Notes: generated from the letters alone by a model not told the origin. DNA of 64,000 nucleotides from Ascidia mentula (GCA_947561715.1 OX387197.1:7561001-7625000), one strand, 5' to 3'; numbered from the stretch's first letter, positions 47,783 to 59,860 are shown. Translations and numbers: made by a program.

Positions 47783-49812
47783 TTATCTATACTCTCCACC
47801 ACAATCACCCAAAATTGAAAACAAGTCCTTTGACTTCTTTTGCACTGCTTCTATATTAGCATAATTATTATCAGTCAGTTGCCATGATCGACTTATGCTG
47901 CGAAAATTATCTACAGAGTGGTCAGATTCTTTAATACCAAAGCGACAGCCAATAATTGCAGCTGCCACAAAGGGCACATCCAAAACATATCTTGTTGCCA
48001 CATTAGCAATGCTGACGTTATGTTCCTCCGCTATTGAGTGTACAACTTGCAAAAGCTCTTGGAACAGACTCCAACCACCCCAAAGGTCTATCACATGCTT
48101 ATACTTGCTCAAGGAAGCAGTGGTAAGCTGATGGGGTTTGGGTTCTGGTACATCCAGGTATTTTTCTGACAGCAACCCCCCACCTAAAATGCATACAGTA
48201 TTAGTGCCAAATTTTATAATGCTTCCATTTATGTTTTGACAATTGACATAATTACATGGTTTATGAACCATCTTGTTTGGCACTCATGCACGTCGAACAA
48301 GCCTTGTTCTTTATGTTCACATACAAAACCAACAGCATTAAAACTTACTTAATACGCCATATGCTAGCAGTTTGATGGAGTGTTTCTCACAAAACTTTGC
48401 CATTGTTCCAAGTGGCCGTGTGTCTACCAGCGAAAACTGGACCTGATTGGAGGAAATATCAATACCATTACCTGCAATTTCTTCCATAATTTCTGTGCTA
48501 AAATTGGTAAGAGACAGTTCAGCTGCAAATAAAAATTAAAAGGTAAGTAAAAATATATATGAGCAGAAATTGCAATAAATATTTTGACAAAGCATTTAAT
48601 AATGGATGTTTTAAATATGTATGGTGTGAATATACATTTCTTTAAATTTGTAAGATATAAAATCCACATGTTAAAAGTATTTCTTGTCCTCATAGGATTA
48701 TGGAAGTAATAATCTGACATAGACAACAACATGGCATAATATGTTTTGATTATAAGCTCACTAATAAATGAAAGTACAACATTGGTTGCAATTAAAAACA
48801 TTATAACCTCATAATAAACAAATTGTGTCTAACAGTGACACTTTTTATAGTTGAAAAAATGTGTGAATATACGTACTTACTGATTTTCCCATCTTTTTGA
48901 AGGTCACTAAGATGTCGAAGAGCTTCAAGATAGCGTTTGTCTGAATAATCCCACCAGTGAAACTGCAAACAGTCCAACTTGCTTACAGCCATCCTATGCA
49001 TAGATTTGTTTACAAATGTTTCAACTTTTTCTTTTGACATGTCACCAACGCGGGGCACCATCTTTGTTAACCCTTGGATGCTTTCCGTCGAAGAACTCCT
49101 CTGCCGAAAAATAATTTTCCTAAGTTGTTAGTTGAAAAACAAACACTAGAACAAGGGTCCACATTTACACTATGGGCTGTTGTTTGTTCTTTATGTTCAG
49201 ACATGTACAAATGACTGCAGCCATTCTGAGGCACATTAGTTGGGTACCCCTGGTCTATCACATTGGTTGTTGAACAGGATTTTTGCTTATATATAATTAA
49301 CCTTACACCAGCAAACCCACACAACTTAAACATGTGTGTAAGATATATTCACGTAATACACAATAAGGTTATTTACCGATTTTACAAACATTCCATATAT
49401 ATCTTCAGCAGGCCCATAAATGTCCGCCATGTCAAATGTCGTGAATCCAAGTTCAGTATACTTGTTCATTGCCGTCACTGCAGTTAAACTTTGTTGTTGT
49501 TATTTTTTAACTGTTATCATTAAACCCAAGATGTACATACGATTTACGAAAGCTGTAATTGAGTAAAAGTACGTTTGTGAGGTTATCCAGTTACCGATAA
49601 CATGAATTCAATCTGTGTATACGTCAAAATACATGTATAGTATAGTTGTAAGTTATTTTGGATTTTCGTTTGTACCAATCAAACGTCGTACCTGCTCGTT
49701 GGGGGTCAATATTACCATGTGCCCCTGAAACTTGCCACATTCCATTTATGATCTTGCAAACATTCAAACCATTTCGTAATCTTGTGGATGGCATTACTGG
49801 TATCAAAGCCAT
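47783..49812 (-). CDS. Aldo/keto reductase
   Basis: NAD(P)H-dependent oxidoreductase with a predicted (beta/alpha)8 barrel. Five exons: 49812-49692, 49477-49377, 49100-48881, 48522-48349 and 48183-47783; 1017 nt, 338 residues. The N-terminus has [20 protein letters not shown] then NGMWQVSG. The tetrad can be placed: Asp and Tyr in FDMADIYG, Lys in GLTKMVPR, His in [10 protein letters not shown]. Later markers are [22 protein letters not shown] (substrate side) and the [20 protein letters not shown] coenzyme-binding end. HWWDYSD resembles a subgroup of bacterial and plant-like reductases rather than AKR1; the substrate is unknown. The ATG at 49812 gives a standard-length N-terminus. It is tail to tail with RTCB, and part of it is duplicated at 52071-52460. 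Confidence 0.9.
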
Positions 49813-52070
49813 AGTTCCGTTCCGTTTTCTCTCTAATAAGCAACTCAACTGTCAGCAATTCTCAACTCACCATTGATAATGCAGTTTAAACGCTGTTATA
49901 TTTGCCGATTTACGAGGCAGCCAGTCAAAAAAAAATTCGTGAAAACGTGTTTGCAGACAATCGAACATGCCCTATTTTGTTTCCAATTCAAAAAAGAACA
50001 AAATAAATTTTGCTTGTGTAAATTAAAAAAATGCTCCTATTTAATGACATTGTGGCAAGTCATTTGTTACGCTGCAACATTGCTCCTTTTGCAACAATGT
50101 GGGGAATTCGGCTTATCATAGTTCGAAACCGTATATTTAGTTTAAACTTGGTCTTTCAACTTACATTTGCACCCCGTCTTTCTGACGCTTTCGCTAGTTA
50201 TCTCGCTTGCGCTACATCTTCTTAGCCTCTTTTGTCGCGTAATTGCAGCAATTATCTCTTTGTTTTTTCCTAGTCGTTGATATGGCCCTATATTTTTGCT
50301 TTTTCCATCAGCGGGGCGTCAACTATTTCTCATGGGTGGCGCAAGCTCAACAACAAAACTTCACTTTTTGTAGAGACTTTAATGTCCCATGTAGTTGAAA
50401 TCCGCATGTTATTCTTGCGTCACAAACAGCATACAAAAAAAAAACATTTTTGTTGATTCATCTGTTCGTTGTTCTTTACCTTTTAGTTAGAATAAGCAAG
50501 CTTAAATGTAAAAGTATTATGTTTTGCGAAAAAGCAGTGTCAAGTATCTCACTGATGTGTGTATCACACGAAAAAAAACACAATTGGTTTTGGTGTGAAA
50601 CTTAAAATGTGGGAGGGGGCGTACGGCGTTACTAAACAGAGGCGTGATAGAAAAAAAAGAACCACTGCTCTATAACAAGTAGTGAAAGAGACATGTTGGT
50701 TTACAGACTGTTAATGCTTCAGAAATGCTACTCCGGCTATATTAATATTTTCAAGAAAGTTAATTGTTCAGTGATCATAAGGTCCGTAATGGGCCGTATG
50801 ATGTTCGCAATTTGTTGTTGAATAGAGTTTTGCCAGGTTTTTAAGTCTTTAGCATAGAATGCTATAAATGAAACAATTCGCATGGCTGGTAAAATATGAA
50901 ATGTTTGTGCGACGGTTTTATTGGAAGCTTGCAAAAAATTAGAGACTTATAACAGAATTAGGTAATATTTATGCATTGTTTGCGCTGATCTTAGTTTTGT
51001 AATCTCCAGGTATTTTAAGAATTTCAAACTCATTCTATAAGGAGTCGCATGTAAGTTTTCCTGTTGAAGGTCTATTCCCCGAACCCAACAGCGGGTTAGA
51101 GTGTTTTAACTTGGATTGGAGTAAAACAGCTGTGTGTTTTTCCAACCACATGTTTGAGTCCTTTACTTATCCATGTGTACCACCCACACGTTGGTGTCAT
51201 AGGAATGTTGTTGTGTTGATGTTTAGTGTTACTCTGTTCCAAAGCATTTTTAGCTTTGCGGGTTGAAAGACTTCTGGATTCGTATTGCGCTGGATTCGTA
51301 TACCCAAACCACTTTCTAATTTGTTCGGTGTGTGTTGAGATGAATATATAGATGATAATCCAGTAATCCAGCACATTGTAAGTATTGCTACGTGGTGTAA
51401 ATAGTAGAGACTTGTTTGCTTTAGACACTGGATGGATGGAAAGACAGGATGATGAGTGGGATACCGGTACTAAGATTGGAATGAGCGTGATGCAATGCGA
51501 CTTTAATACATTGTCAGTTAGAAAACATTGCGTGCGCTGTACGAGTACCCAGTGGTTATGACGGGCTCAAGCAAATTATTACTTGTATTGTATACAGGCA
51601 AGGCATAAACATAAGTCTGTCGAGGCTTATGTAAACAACAATTTTTACAGATTGCTAAGTAACCAAGGTACAGCGTTAAACATTAGTTTAAAGCAGCACA
51701 AACTGACCTTTTGGCACTTTTTAAAAAAACATTACAACAATTTTCAAGTGCGAAAGGAAAAGTTAGCGGACCGTAGCCACGTGAACGTTCGATTGCCGGC
51801 ATTGTGTCATTAAGCCCGTTTACATGAACAATTGAAGCGAATCCATATGCGCTTCGCTCAATCGCTCCCCCTGTTTTTTTTGCGCAAGAGCGACGAAGCG
51901 CTCAATCCGGTCGAAGGAGGTGCATTGAATTCGCTTCGCTTTCAATCCACCTGGAGAACAGAAGAATGCGAACGATTTCGGTGGGCGTTTTTTTTTAAGT
52001 TTGTCACGTTGCATTAGATAAATGATAAACATTAAAAGATAAGTGCTTGACATGGCTTTTAAAGTTTGCT
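49813..52070. other. Intergenic stretch upstream of the aldo/keto reductase
   Basis: It contains that gene's promoter. Several open frames of 60-134 codons occur (for example 51096-51428 and 51820-52224 on the minus strand) without recognisable family motifs. They may include decayed transposon sequence. Confidence 0.3.
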
Positions 52071-52460
52071 TTCCGTCAAAGAACTCCTCTGCCGAAAAAT
52101 AATTTTCCTGAGTTTTAAGTTGAACAACAAACACTAGAACAGGGGTCCACATTGGCACTATGTGCTGTTGTTTGTTCTTTATGTTCAGACATGTACAAAT
52201 GACTGCAACCATTCTGAGGCACATTAGTTGGGTACCCCTGGTCTATCACATTGGTTGTTGAACAGGCTTTTTGCTTATATATATTTAACCTTACACCAGC
52301 AAACCCACACAACTTAAACACGTGTGTAAGATATATTCATGTAATACACAATAAGGTTATTTACCGATTTTACAAACATTCCATATATATCTTCAGCAGG
52401 CCCATAAATGTCCGCCATATCAAATGTCGTGAATCCAAGTTCAGTATACTTGTTCATTAA
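52071..52460 (-). pseudogene. Partial duplicate of the aldo/keto reductase gene (exon 2, intron, start of exon 3)
   Basis: Near-identical to 49081-49470, with scattered single differences. It contains most of exon 2 (52457-52376, same reading), the whole intron, and the first bases of exon 3 with a preserved acceptor. Homology stops abruptly inside exon 2 at 52460 and just inside exon 3 at about 52071. No other exons are present, so it cannot encode the enzyme. Confidence 0.85.
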
Positions 52461-53020
52461 AGCTGTTTTAAAGTTGTTTTAGGTGTAGACTGTAGACCGT
52501 CTACACTGCACGCAGTGTAATGGATTACAGCACACTTAATGTTTTTAGTTTGTGTCTGGACAGTAACGGAACCAAACACCTTTTTCTTGTGTGTTGAAGC
52601 CATGCAATGAAAAAAAAAACAATTAAAAATTTTTTTTTTTTGATGACTCGCCGTAATTTTTTGGGAAATTGCAAAACGTTTCATTGCAAAATTAAGATTT
52701 ATAATATTCCTTTAAAGGTCATTAGACGTCCACACTTATGTATCCAAGGATACAGACCGACTTTTGCATGATTTTGTACAGAATAAAAATAGGTTATATG
52801 CGCTTCAGCACCTTTAAGGCGCTCTGTTACCGCTGGGCTGTAGACTGGTCTTGGCGTTGTTGTTTGATACGCAATAGTCACTTTTTGCACCTGTAGCGAA
52901 CGCGGTGATGCAAGACGAGCGACTAAACCAAGCAGCGTTTCTCTTAGCCTCAGGCTGTAAGTAAGATCGAAGTTATAAGAAAGTTTATATGATGCGCCAG
53001 AATTTGCTGAACTGTGTCCA
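52461..53020. other. Spacer with a minus open frame leading into the hammerhead repeat
   Basis: The minus open frame 53181-52699 (160 codons, no ATG needed) passes through the hammerhead repeat and on into this segment. It may be the degraded 3' part of the mobile element carrying the ribozyme. No motif is recognised. Confidence 0.3.
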
Positions 53021-53024
53021 GTAT

Positions 53025-53181
53025 AAGCAAAGTGGAGCCAATAATATGAATTGTGTAAGCTGCAGACAGATGGCCACTGTTTGGACCTAAAAGGTCTCAT
53101 CAGTGCAGCTGGTGTGACTTTCAGACGACTTTGCTGACCAAACGGCCAAGCAAAGACTTCCACTTTGTGGTGACTATACAA
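53025..53181 (-). mobile_element. Dispersed repeat carrying the hammerhead ribozyme, best copy
   Basis: Shares about 40 bp on one side with 34975-35010 and about 60 bp on the other side (AAGTGGAAGTCTTTGC on the minus strand) with 56548-56600. The full repeat therefore extends beyond the 53-nt ribozyme. Its frame reads RLKVTPAALMRP through the ribozyme, similar to KDSHQAALVRPYRSK in the copy at 56496. Confidence 0.55.
53058..53110 (-). ncRNA. Type I hammerhead ribozyme fold (nearly complete)
   Basis: Read 5' to 3' on the minus strand: AGCTGCA (stem I), CTGATGA (core), GACCT-TTT-AGGTC (stem II), CAAA where the core needs GAAA, CAG-TGGCCAT-CTG (stem III), TC (cleavage after GUC), TGCAGCT (stem I partner, 7/7 pairs). 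All three helices and the CUGAUGA box are present. The single core change G12 to C in GAAA should abolish or strongly reduce self-cleavage in this copy. The copy at 35009 keeps GAAA. Confidence 0.75.
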
Positions 53182-54515
53182 TCACCGTCATCCGTTGGGC
53201 ACCAACTAGGTGCAACCTTACAGAGAAAACAGTATGTCTGTAACTAATTTGCCGGGTAGAAGCGACAACTAAAGGGCGCCAATAAATTACTGCCGCAAGG
53301 CATGTTTTGTCCTAAAATATTGTGGTCCAGACTGGCAGGTGAAATAAATCAGGAAACAGTACTGTTTGTCTTCAGCCCAAATACTCGAAAGAGTACATTA
53401 GTACTAGTGGCATAAGTAAACTATGACAGTGCCCGGCTAGCACCGCGAGATTGGAGAAAGGCCGCTATGAGCGTACCATAATGGAACTGTAACCTAACAA
53501 AATAATTAATAGAAACGTGTCTATCTTTTATCTTTAGAACAGCTAAATACGAGCTTGCAAAATAGTTGAGTGGTTCACTTTTCAAACCAGTTCGTCCACT
53601 ATGCATTTGTACAGTTTTTCTTTAAATTTTGCAGTGAGTATTTAGTGTGGACATTTTCATTTCTCCGAGGTTGAGGTACCTACCAAGTTCAAAGGTTTAT
53701 AATTGCAGTAAAAAACATTGCGTGGGACTGTATAATCACGATGACGTGATTTAATGTGCAAGATGATGTAATTTGACGTTTACGGTAACAACACGTGCTG
53801 TGACAAATTGATGAGCACATGTGTATTTTCACCATAAAACACTTGTCGGGTAAATTGCCACGCAAAGGCACCTATATAGAAATGTATTGATAATATACTA
53901 TCAAAGTAGTTTATTTGTTAGTATATAAATATATTTCCTCGTCTGTGTGAATTATGGTGTTAAACAAATGTCACGTTGGCATCAAACGAAAAGCAATTTT
54001 TATCATTTCAGACTTTCGCATTTTGGCAAGGGATTTGTAACAACAGTGACCCTATAATACACTTACTTGTCTCATATGACCGCCAACTTGGCCCGGACAC
54101 GCAATTAAATGCTCAAAAACGGGGCACACACACTCAATGAAACAAACAATGCCTTTTGCGCGCCAAAGTTGAGAGTGAATACTCGATTTATGCTTCAGGG
54201 CATTTACATAAATTTGCTATTGTTCAAAGTCGCGAAGAAAAAAAGATTTTTAACAAATTAAACTCTTTGCTGGGACACATGACCATGGTGCTGTAGATCG
54301 GGTGACGATTTTGTGTGCGCAGTAAACAAAAGAAACCCCTTGTGTCAGTTGTATGTGCAGTGACAAATGGAATATTGGAAAGACTTTCATTCGATGCCAG
54401 TACAGAATTATGATCAGATTTTTAGCTTGTCTGTTTTTATGCAGGATTTTAGTTCAATTGCATTTGCAGCTGTTATCAGATAATTTTCCACAGTGCAACA
54501 TCAGGGCGACAGAAA
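53182..54515. other. Intergenic region upstream of the MGAT4-like gene
   Basis: AT-rich, containing the presumed promoter of the MGAT4-like gene. I see no gene or repeat. Confidence 0.35.
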
Positions 54516-57500
54516 ATGATCAGTAACTATCAGTTACGGGTAAGTTGGTTTATAATTGAGAGCTCAATTATTATGGCTTTTTTTTATCGCATATTGGTTT
54601 TATACAAAGTATTAAACAACGATCAAAACGCCCTAAAGAAATTCTTCGATGTGTGAAAAAGGCCAAGAAAATAGCATTGGGCATCATGTTGCTGTGAAAC
54701 TTGAAACGTAGTTCGTTAATACAAAAAAAATCATAAAAACCGCAGAAATCAGCCTGTGCTTTTATTCAACAGTTGATTGTTTTCGTGTTATGCTGTATCA
54801 CCTTCTTAATGCTGTTGATCAACATGAACGTCTTTCTCACAGCCAACCAGTCGGCGGAACCAAAAAAGATTATTTCGTTATTGCGTAAAGAGCTTTCACT
54901 CAATTTAAAGTTACGTCAATATGCAACTCTAGCGAAGGTATATGTTTCTTTATAACCATGCAGCTATTTGCTGCGTACGTAAATTGTAATGTCTGAAAAC
55001 GTCCAATCTTATGGCAACCATAGCTGTTATGATTTGAAGTGATGCTATGATCAGGCATCCTAAAAAATGTGGAAAAAATAACGTAGAAAAGGGAATCATC
55101 ACACAAACGACTCTTACATGAAACCTTATGGCATCTTAGTGTACTCTTTTGTTGAAAATATGTGGAGTGTATGCTTCGCAAATATTTGATGGCTTTCTCT
55201 TCGTTCATAGGGTGAAGACAACCCTGACGATCCTGGAGGTCAACAAGCACATTTTACACCTAATCTTTCCACAAACGATAATCTGGACAAATCGCCTTTC
55301 TTCTTCTACGTGAGTTCAAACTTAAAACTTACTGATGGCTATTCCATTTTTGTTTATAATTTGAAACACAAAACTGGTTTTAGGTTTGTTCTACCACCAA
55401 TAACTGTAGTAGGCCTATATAAGTAAAATGTTTACAAAAGGAAGTTTTGAACAATTCCAAATTGGTAAAAAATCCAAACTTATTTAAAAATGAATGCACA
55501 GAAGACGGTTGTAACCTTACAATGCTGTTAAACATCCAGAAAAACTTCACCCCAAACATGGTACTTGGCCGTGGTCGTCCAGAAACAGTCCCTATTGTTA
55601 TTGGAATTCCTTCGGTAAAGCGACCGGACGTAAGCTACCTGGAAACAACTCTCAGTAGTTTGTTCGACAACTTGTACCCTGCTGAAGAAGACAAAGTATC
55701 AATCGTTGTGTATTTGGCTGAAACTGACAGTAAATACGTTGCCATGGAAATGAAGTAAGCAAAACCTAATTTGTTGTAAAAGTAGCAGAACAGGATAATT
55801 CTGTTTTCCCTATATTATTTCCTTTTCTGTGACATAGTTGTGTCTCTGTATATCACACTATGCCAAATAACCAACCAAATGAGTATGCTAAGAACATTTT
55901 TCTTCGTGATTCGGGAACTGACGATGGTTGTAATGTCAAAAGCTGTTCATCTGTCAAAAAGAGCGTTTAGGGCGAACAGTTGTGTCTTGTCAATTCGTAC
56001 AGGGTTATGAGATGAAACAACGTCTGTGTATCGTATCTTTTACCAGGATTGTTTATAATGTGGGATTTTATGACCTATTGAAAACCTTGACGTAAAACAC
56101 AGATAAACGCTACCGGATTTTTTCTGTGTTAATGTAAAACTAACGACTTTTGTCTGCGTCGATGTTTCATGTAAAGATAACTAATGGCGAGCAAGCCATG
56201 ACGCTGTTTTATTTGCAGAAAACTTAGCGAAATGTTCCCGTACGAAGTTGAAAGCGGACTTTTGCAAGTAATTTCCGCGCCAGTTGATCTGTACCCAGCG
56301 TTCGACACCTTGCCCCAAACACTTGGTGACTCTCCCGAACGAGTCAAATGGAGATCTAAGGAGGTGGTCGACGCCCTGTATCTTATGTTTGTATGTCGCA
56401 ACAAAGCCAAATATTATCTTATGCTTGAAGACGACGTTGCGGCATTGCGAGGGTGAGATGATGTTATGATCAATCGTTTTGTAGTTTTTTTGCGATCTGC
56501 GTACAGATGGTCACAGTTTCGACCTATATGGTCTCACCAGTGCAGCTTGGTGTGAATCTTTAGACCACTTTGCCGAAGGCAAAGATTTCCACTTTGTGAT
56601 TTTGTAGTTTAATTGACAATAAACGCAAGGTTGATAAGATTCGTAACCAATAGCAAGTTTGATGATATTTTTTACAATAATAAGCTGCTTCAACTAAGGC
56701 AAGCATGACTTAATTAACGATTCGTAACATCCTTTCGTTTTTCTAACTGTGTACCCATATTTCTTGTATAGGTATTTTGGTTATTTGGAGGAATACGCGG
56801 CGGAACAAGAGGGTCATGAGTACGCCTTTTTATCTTTTTCTCGTTTCAACTCAATCGGAAAGCTGTTTCCTGCCGAAACTCTTCCAAAGTGGTAAGATTT
56901 ATCAACGGAGTTATGTACACACTGTTAATCTGTTTGTCAGCATGACAACAAAATTGTTGCCACCCTGTGTTGCATTAACTTTACAACGCTGAAATTCATT
57001 GATTCAAGTTGGTATGCAAACCAATTGACAACTAAGATACAAACAAAATCATTGACTTGCAAAAATATCTGCCTTGTTCAAATATTTCGGCAGCGTAGTA
57101 ACGCAAGAGCACCGGTTAATGCAACCTCGCATCTCATTTGATTTCAGGGCATCTTTTCTGATGACATTTTACGGACAAAAGCCCGTTGATTGGCTCATGG
57201 CCGATTACGTGTACCTGATGAGTTGTTACGGAGGAATGCAGGAACATCTTTGTCAAGCTAAAATTAGAAGCATGGTGCCCAAATTTCGTGTCAACATATT
57301 CAATCACATCGGTAGGTTATAAAAGATGTCGAGATCAAATTAACTAATTAATTCTTCTAAAGTTAGTTTGGACTTGTTACGCTGGAAACGTAAAGCCCTA
57401 ACACACTTTCGATAAAGATTCAATTTGAAGTAAAAATGCAATGGCTTGCAAGCACCGCTTTCCACGTGTTCGTATTTCGTATGCGTAGACATTAAACACT

Positions 57501-58678
57501 ATATTTTGTACAGGTGGCAAGTCTTCCTTAAATAAAAAGACGTATGTCATAACCGACGACACCGACTTTTCGGAAAGAAACCATCGCAAAAACAGCCACG
57601 AAAACCCGGAGGCTGAGGTAACTTTCTGATCGAAAGTTAGGTGTCACGACGTAAAGTTAGGTGTCACGACGTAAAGTATGGTGTCACGAGCAAACGTTAG
57701 GTGTCACGACCTAAAGTTAGGTGTCACGACGTAAAGTAAGGTGTCACGACGTAAAGTAAGGTGTCACGAGCAAAAGTTAGGTGTCACGACCTAAAGTTAG
57801 ATGTTACGACGTAAAGTTAGGTATCACGAGCAAAAGTTAGGTGTCAAGAACAAAAGTTTTTTCAGGTGTCGCGACGTGAAGAAAAGTGTCACGACGTAAT
57901 GTACATTGTCACGACATTAATAACACTGCTGTGTATTTTGCTCAGTTCTGACTTTCTGCACTTGATTGCGAGCAGTTGTGTGAACGGCTTCCGCAGTTAT
58001 TTCTTGTTTGCACTTCGAAACGCCAATGAGCAAATTCCCATCACTGACATTCATTTTTACAGTTTCGTTTATGTTTTTGGAAACATTGAAATATTTTTTT
58101 ATTTACCACGAGGTCGGCAAAGTTTTACATGTTCTCCCCTCACAATTATTACCCCTATGTAATAATTGTGAATTTGTGAAAAACCCGCCCGATGAGATTT
58201 GCTTTTGAGAATAATTTCGCGAAAAACTTTCTTTGTCAGGTTGTCACCGACTTCAAATCATTGGACAATTCATCCGCCGAGTCGATGTACTTGGATAGCG
58301 GAGGAAAGAACCAGCACTTCTGTTTTGTTAACTCACAAGAAAACGACAAATTGACCATCACATTTAGCGAACCTGCAAAAGTTCACAAAATCCTTCTAAA
58401 ATCTGGAAAAGTTAGTGAGAACAGGTAAGGTGTTTTGCCTTGTTTATACTCTGCCATGTTTCGTTTCAAACTTTGTTTTTCGCAGCCATTACTGCGACCA
58501 CTGCGCTGTAATTGAAGTTTTGTTCAACAACTCGACGTCTTACACGCAGTGCAGTTACACAGCATGGAAAGGTGCATCAGTCTGCAAACCCGATGACGTC
58601 ATAAAGGGTTTTCGTATACGCAATGAACAGAATTTAAATGAGAACATTTGTTTTAACACACTGTTCGTGCAAACTTGA
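54516..58678 (+). CDS. MGAT4: MGAT4-family N-acetylglucosaminyltransferase (GT54)
   Basis: Golgi type II glycosyltransferase. Family members add the beta-1,4 GlcNAc branch to the alpha-1,3 mannose arm of N-glycans. Ten exons: 54516-54539, 54773-54937, 55211-55309, 55441-55754, 56219-56452, 56772-56891, 57148-57311, 57514-57617, 58240-58424 and 58486-58678; 1602 nt, 533 residues, close to vertebrate MGAT4A/B. The start MISNYQLR joins in phase to LIVFVLCCITFLMLLINMNV, giving a short cytoplasmic tail and signal anchor. Catalytic region: VPIVIGIPSVKRPDVSYL, SLFDNLYPAEEDK, ERVKWRSKEVVDALYLM and YYLMLEDDV (DxD-like metal site). Then come SIGKLFPAETLPKW, MTFYGQKPVDWLMADYV and FRVNIFNHIG. The C-terminal third corresponds to the family's lectin-like domain. 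Which MGAT4 paralogue it matches is uncertain. Confidence 0.92.
56496..56547 (-). repeat. Hammerhead-ribozyme repeat, degenerate copy in MGAT4 intron
   Basis: The minus strand reads AGCTGCA, CTGGTGA (core A to G), a GACC/GGTC stem II, an intact GAAA, a weakened stem III, GTA and then a changed stem I partner. About 50 bp of upstream flank matches the repeat at 53058. Confidence 0.65.
57633..57920 (+). repeat. 20-bp minisatellite in an MGAT4 intron
   Basis: About 14 tandem units near GTAAAGTTAGGTGTCACGAC, with variants ending GAG and one longer unit. Alternating GAC and GAG unit types suggest a higher-order pattern. It lies just inside the donor at 57617. Confidence 0.85.
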
Positions 58679-59625
58679 CATTTAAAGTTGTTACGTGTTT
58701 TCACGTTTTTTTCTTCTTCTATATTAAAAGGCGTTCTAAAAGAGCTTCCTATTCAAGAGAGTGATTAGTTTTCAAAATCGCGTTTGTAGACCGTGAAAAC
58801 CCGTGACTTTGATCAAAATCCCCTTTTACCCACTGTATAACGGTAGGAACAACTGCCTTATCATGACCTGTGTAAATCTATGTGGTTATTTCTTGTACCA
58901 CACCTTATGCAACCGAGTACTCGCATTCAACCGTGCGTGCACCTTTCCGCTTAGCGATTTCTAGGCACAGCGCCACTCTTTAAACCAATGGTTTACAAAG
59001 TGGGGCAGGGTGTATTGCAGAGGTTGAAAACGTAATAAACCAACTCCTTGACCTGTTTATCACTATCGCAAAACTACACTTCAGGGACTCCAAAAGTTAA
59101 ATATGTTCTGCAGATAGATTGCAGATGGTGGCCACTGGAAAGAAATGAAAAAAAAATTAGATTTTAACATTGCCAGACGTGTTAATAATGTAAAAAATCT
59201 TTTGACTTTCGTTCGTTGTGGACTTTGTTGTGTTTGTTCAACAGCTGTATCGGCCAAAAGCAGGTTCTCTCGAACGAGTTGTGTTTAATTAAAAATACAC
59301 AGCACAGCACTTGAAACGATATTTGCACGATTTTTGTTCGATGTTTGCGAACTTGTGTGATCGTATGTGTGACGTTCTTACTCGTTTGTCACTTGCGGCC
59401 ACCGTACGTTTCTAACGGGCTAAAAGCCGTTCGCATCACATACCAAAAAGTTGTTCTTCCATTATATGTTAGGTCGGGCCAAGGCGCTGGGATAAATTCG
59501 GGCATGGTAAAAATAGTTTCGGTTCAAAACAGGAATGTCATAAACGTGAATGTACAGCCAAGTTACCATTAGTAGATGTGTATACTTACGGCCGGTCTTA
59601 TCACAATAACGTTTGATCTTATATT
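58679..59625. other. 3' flank of MGAT4-like gene
   Basis: ATTAAA near 58722 could be the MGAT4 poly(A) signal. The remaining 900 bp hold only frames without ATG starts or motifs. Confidence 0.35.
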
Positions 59626-59860
59626 CCTGAATACTGCCTTCTGGCAAACTTTATACTGAGTACGGTGCAGGTGTGTTCGCCCTTTCTTATCGTTTTTTAT
59701 TACTTCTTTACTTTTGTAGCGTTTTTTCTTCGTTTATGTGCCTTAACTTTGTCCACATTGCTTAGGAACTTACATTTCTTACCTCCTGATGAAGGCTGTT
59801 GCATAACAGCCGAAACGTTGAAAAATCTAAAATAAAGTTTGCCTGAAGGGCAGTATTCAG
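59626..59860 (+). mobile_element. Penelope-like 3' end with inverted-repeat flanks
   Basis: The arms 59626-59654 and 59832-59860 are inverted copies (GAATACTGCC ... GGCAAACTTTAT) with few mismatches. Between them is T/C-rich sequence, resembling the tail of the element at 9968-10250, and a hammerhead-like core at 59786-59816. No coding domain remains. Confidence 0.6.
59786..59816 (+). ncRNA. Hammerhead-like core with perfect stem II
   Basis: CTGATGA (59786-59792), GGCTGTT (59794-59800) pairing 7/7 with AACAGCC (59805-59811) around a GCAT loop, then GAAAC. A stem III and UH cleavage site are not evident downstream, so a complete ribozyme is not demonstrated. Confidence 0.5.

Noticed and set aside
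51820..52224. 134-codon minus frame
   Set aside because: It overlaps the duplicated aldo/keto reductase intron and lacks motifs, so it is a by-product of that duplication.
57633..57920. CRISPR-like appearance of the 20-bp repeats
   Set aside because: The units are directly tandem with no unique spacers; it is a minisatellite in an intron of a eukaryotic gene.
59341..59572. Signal-peptide-like plus frame ending NVNVQPSYH
   Set aside because: It opens at TTG; the nearest ATG (59341) is in a different frame that stops after about 24 codons. No supporting features.
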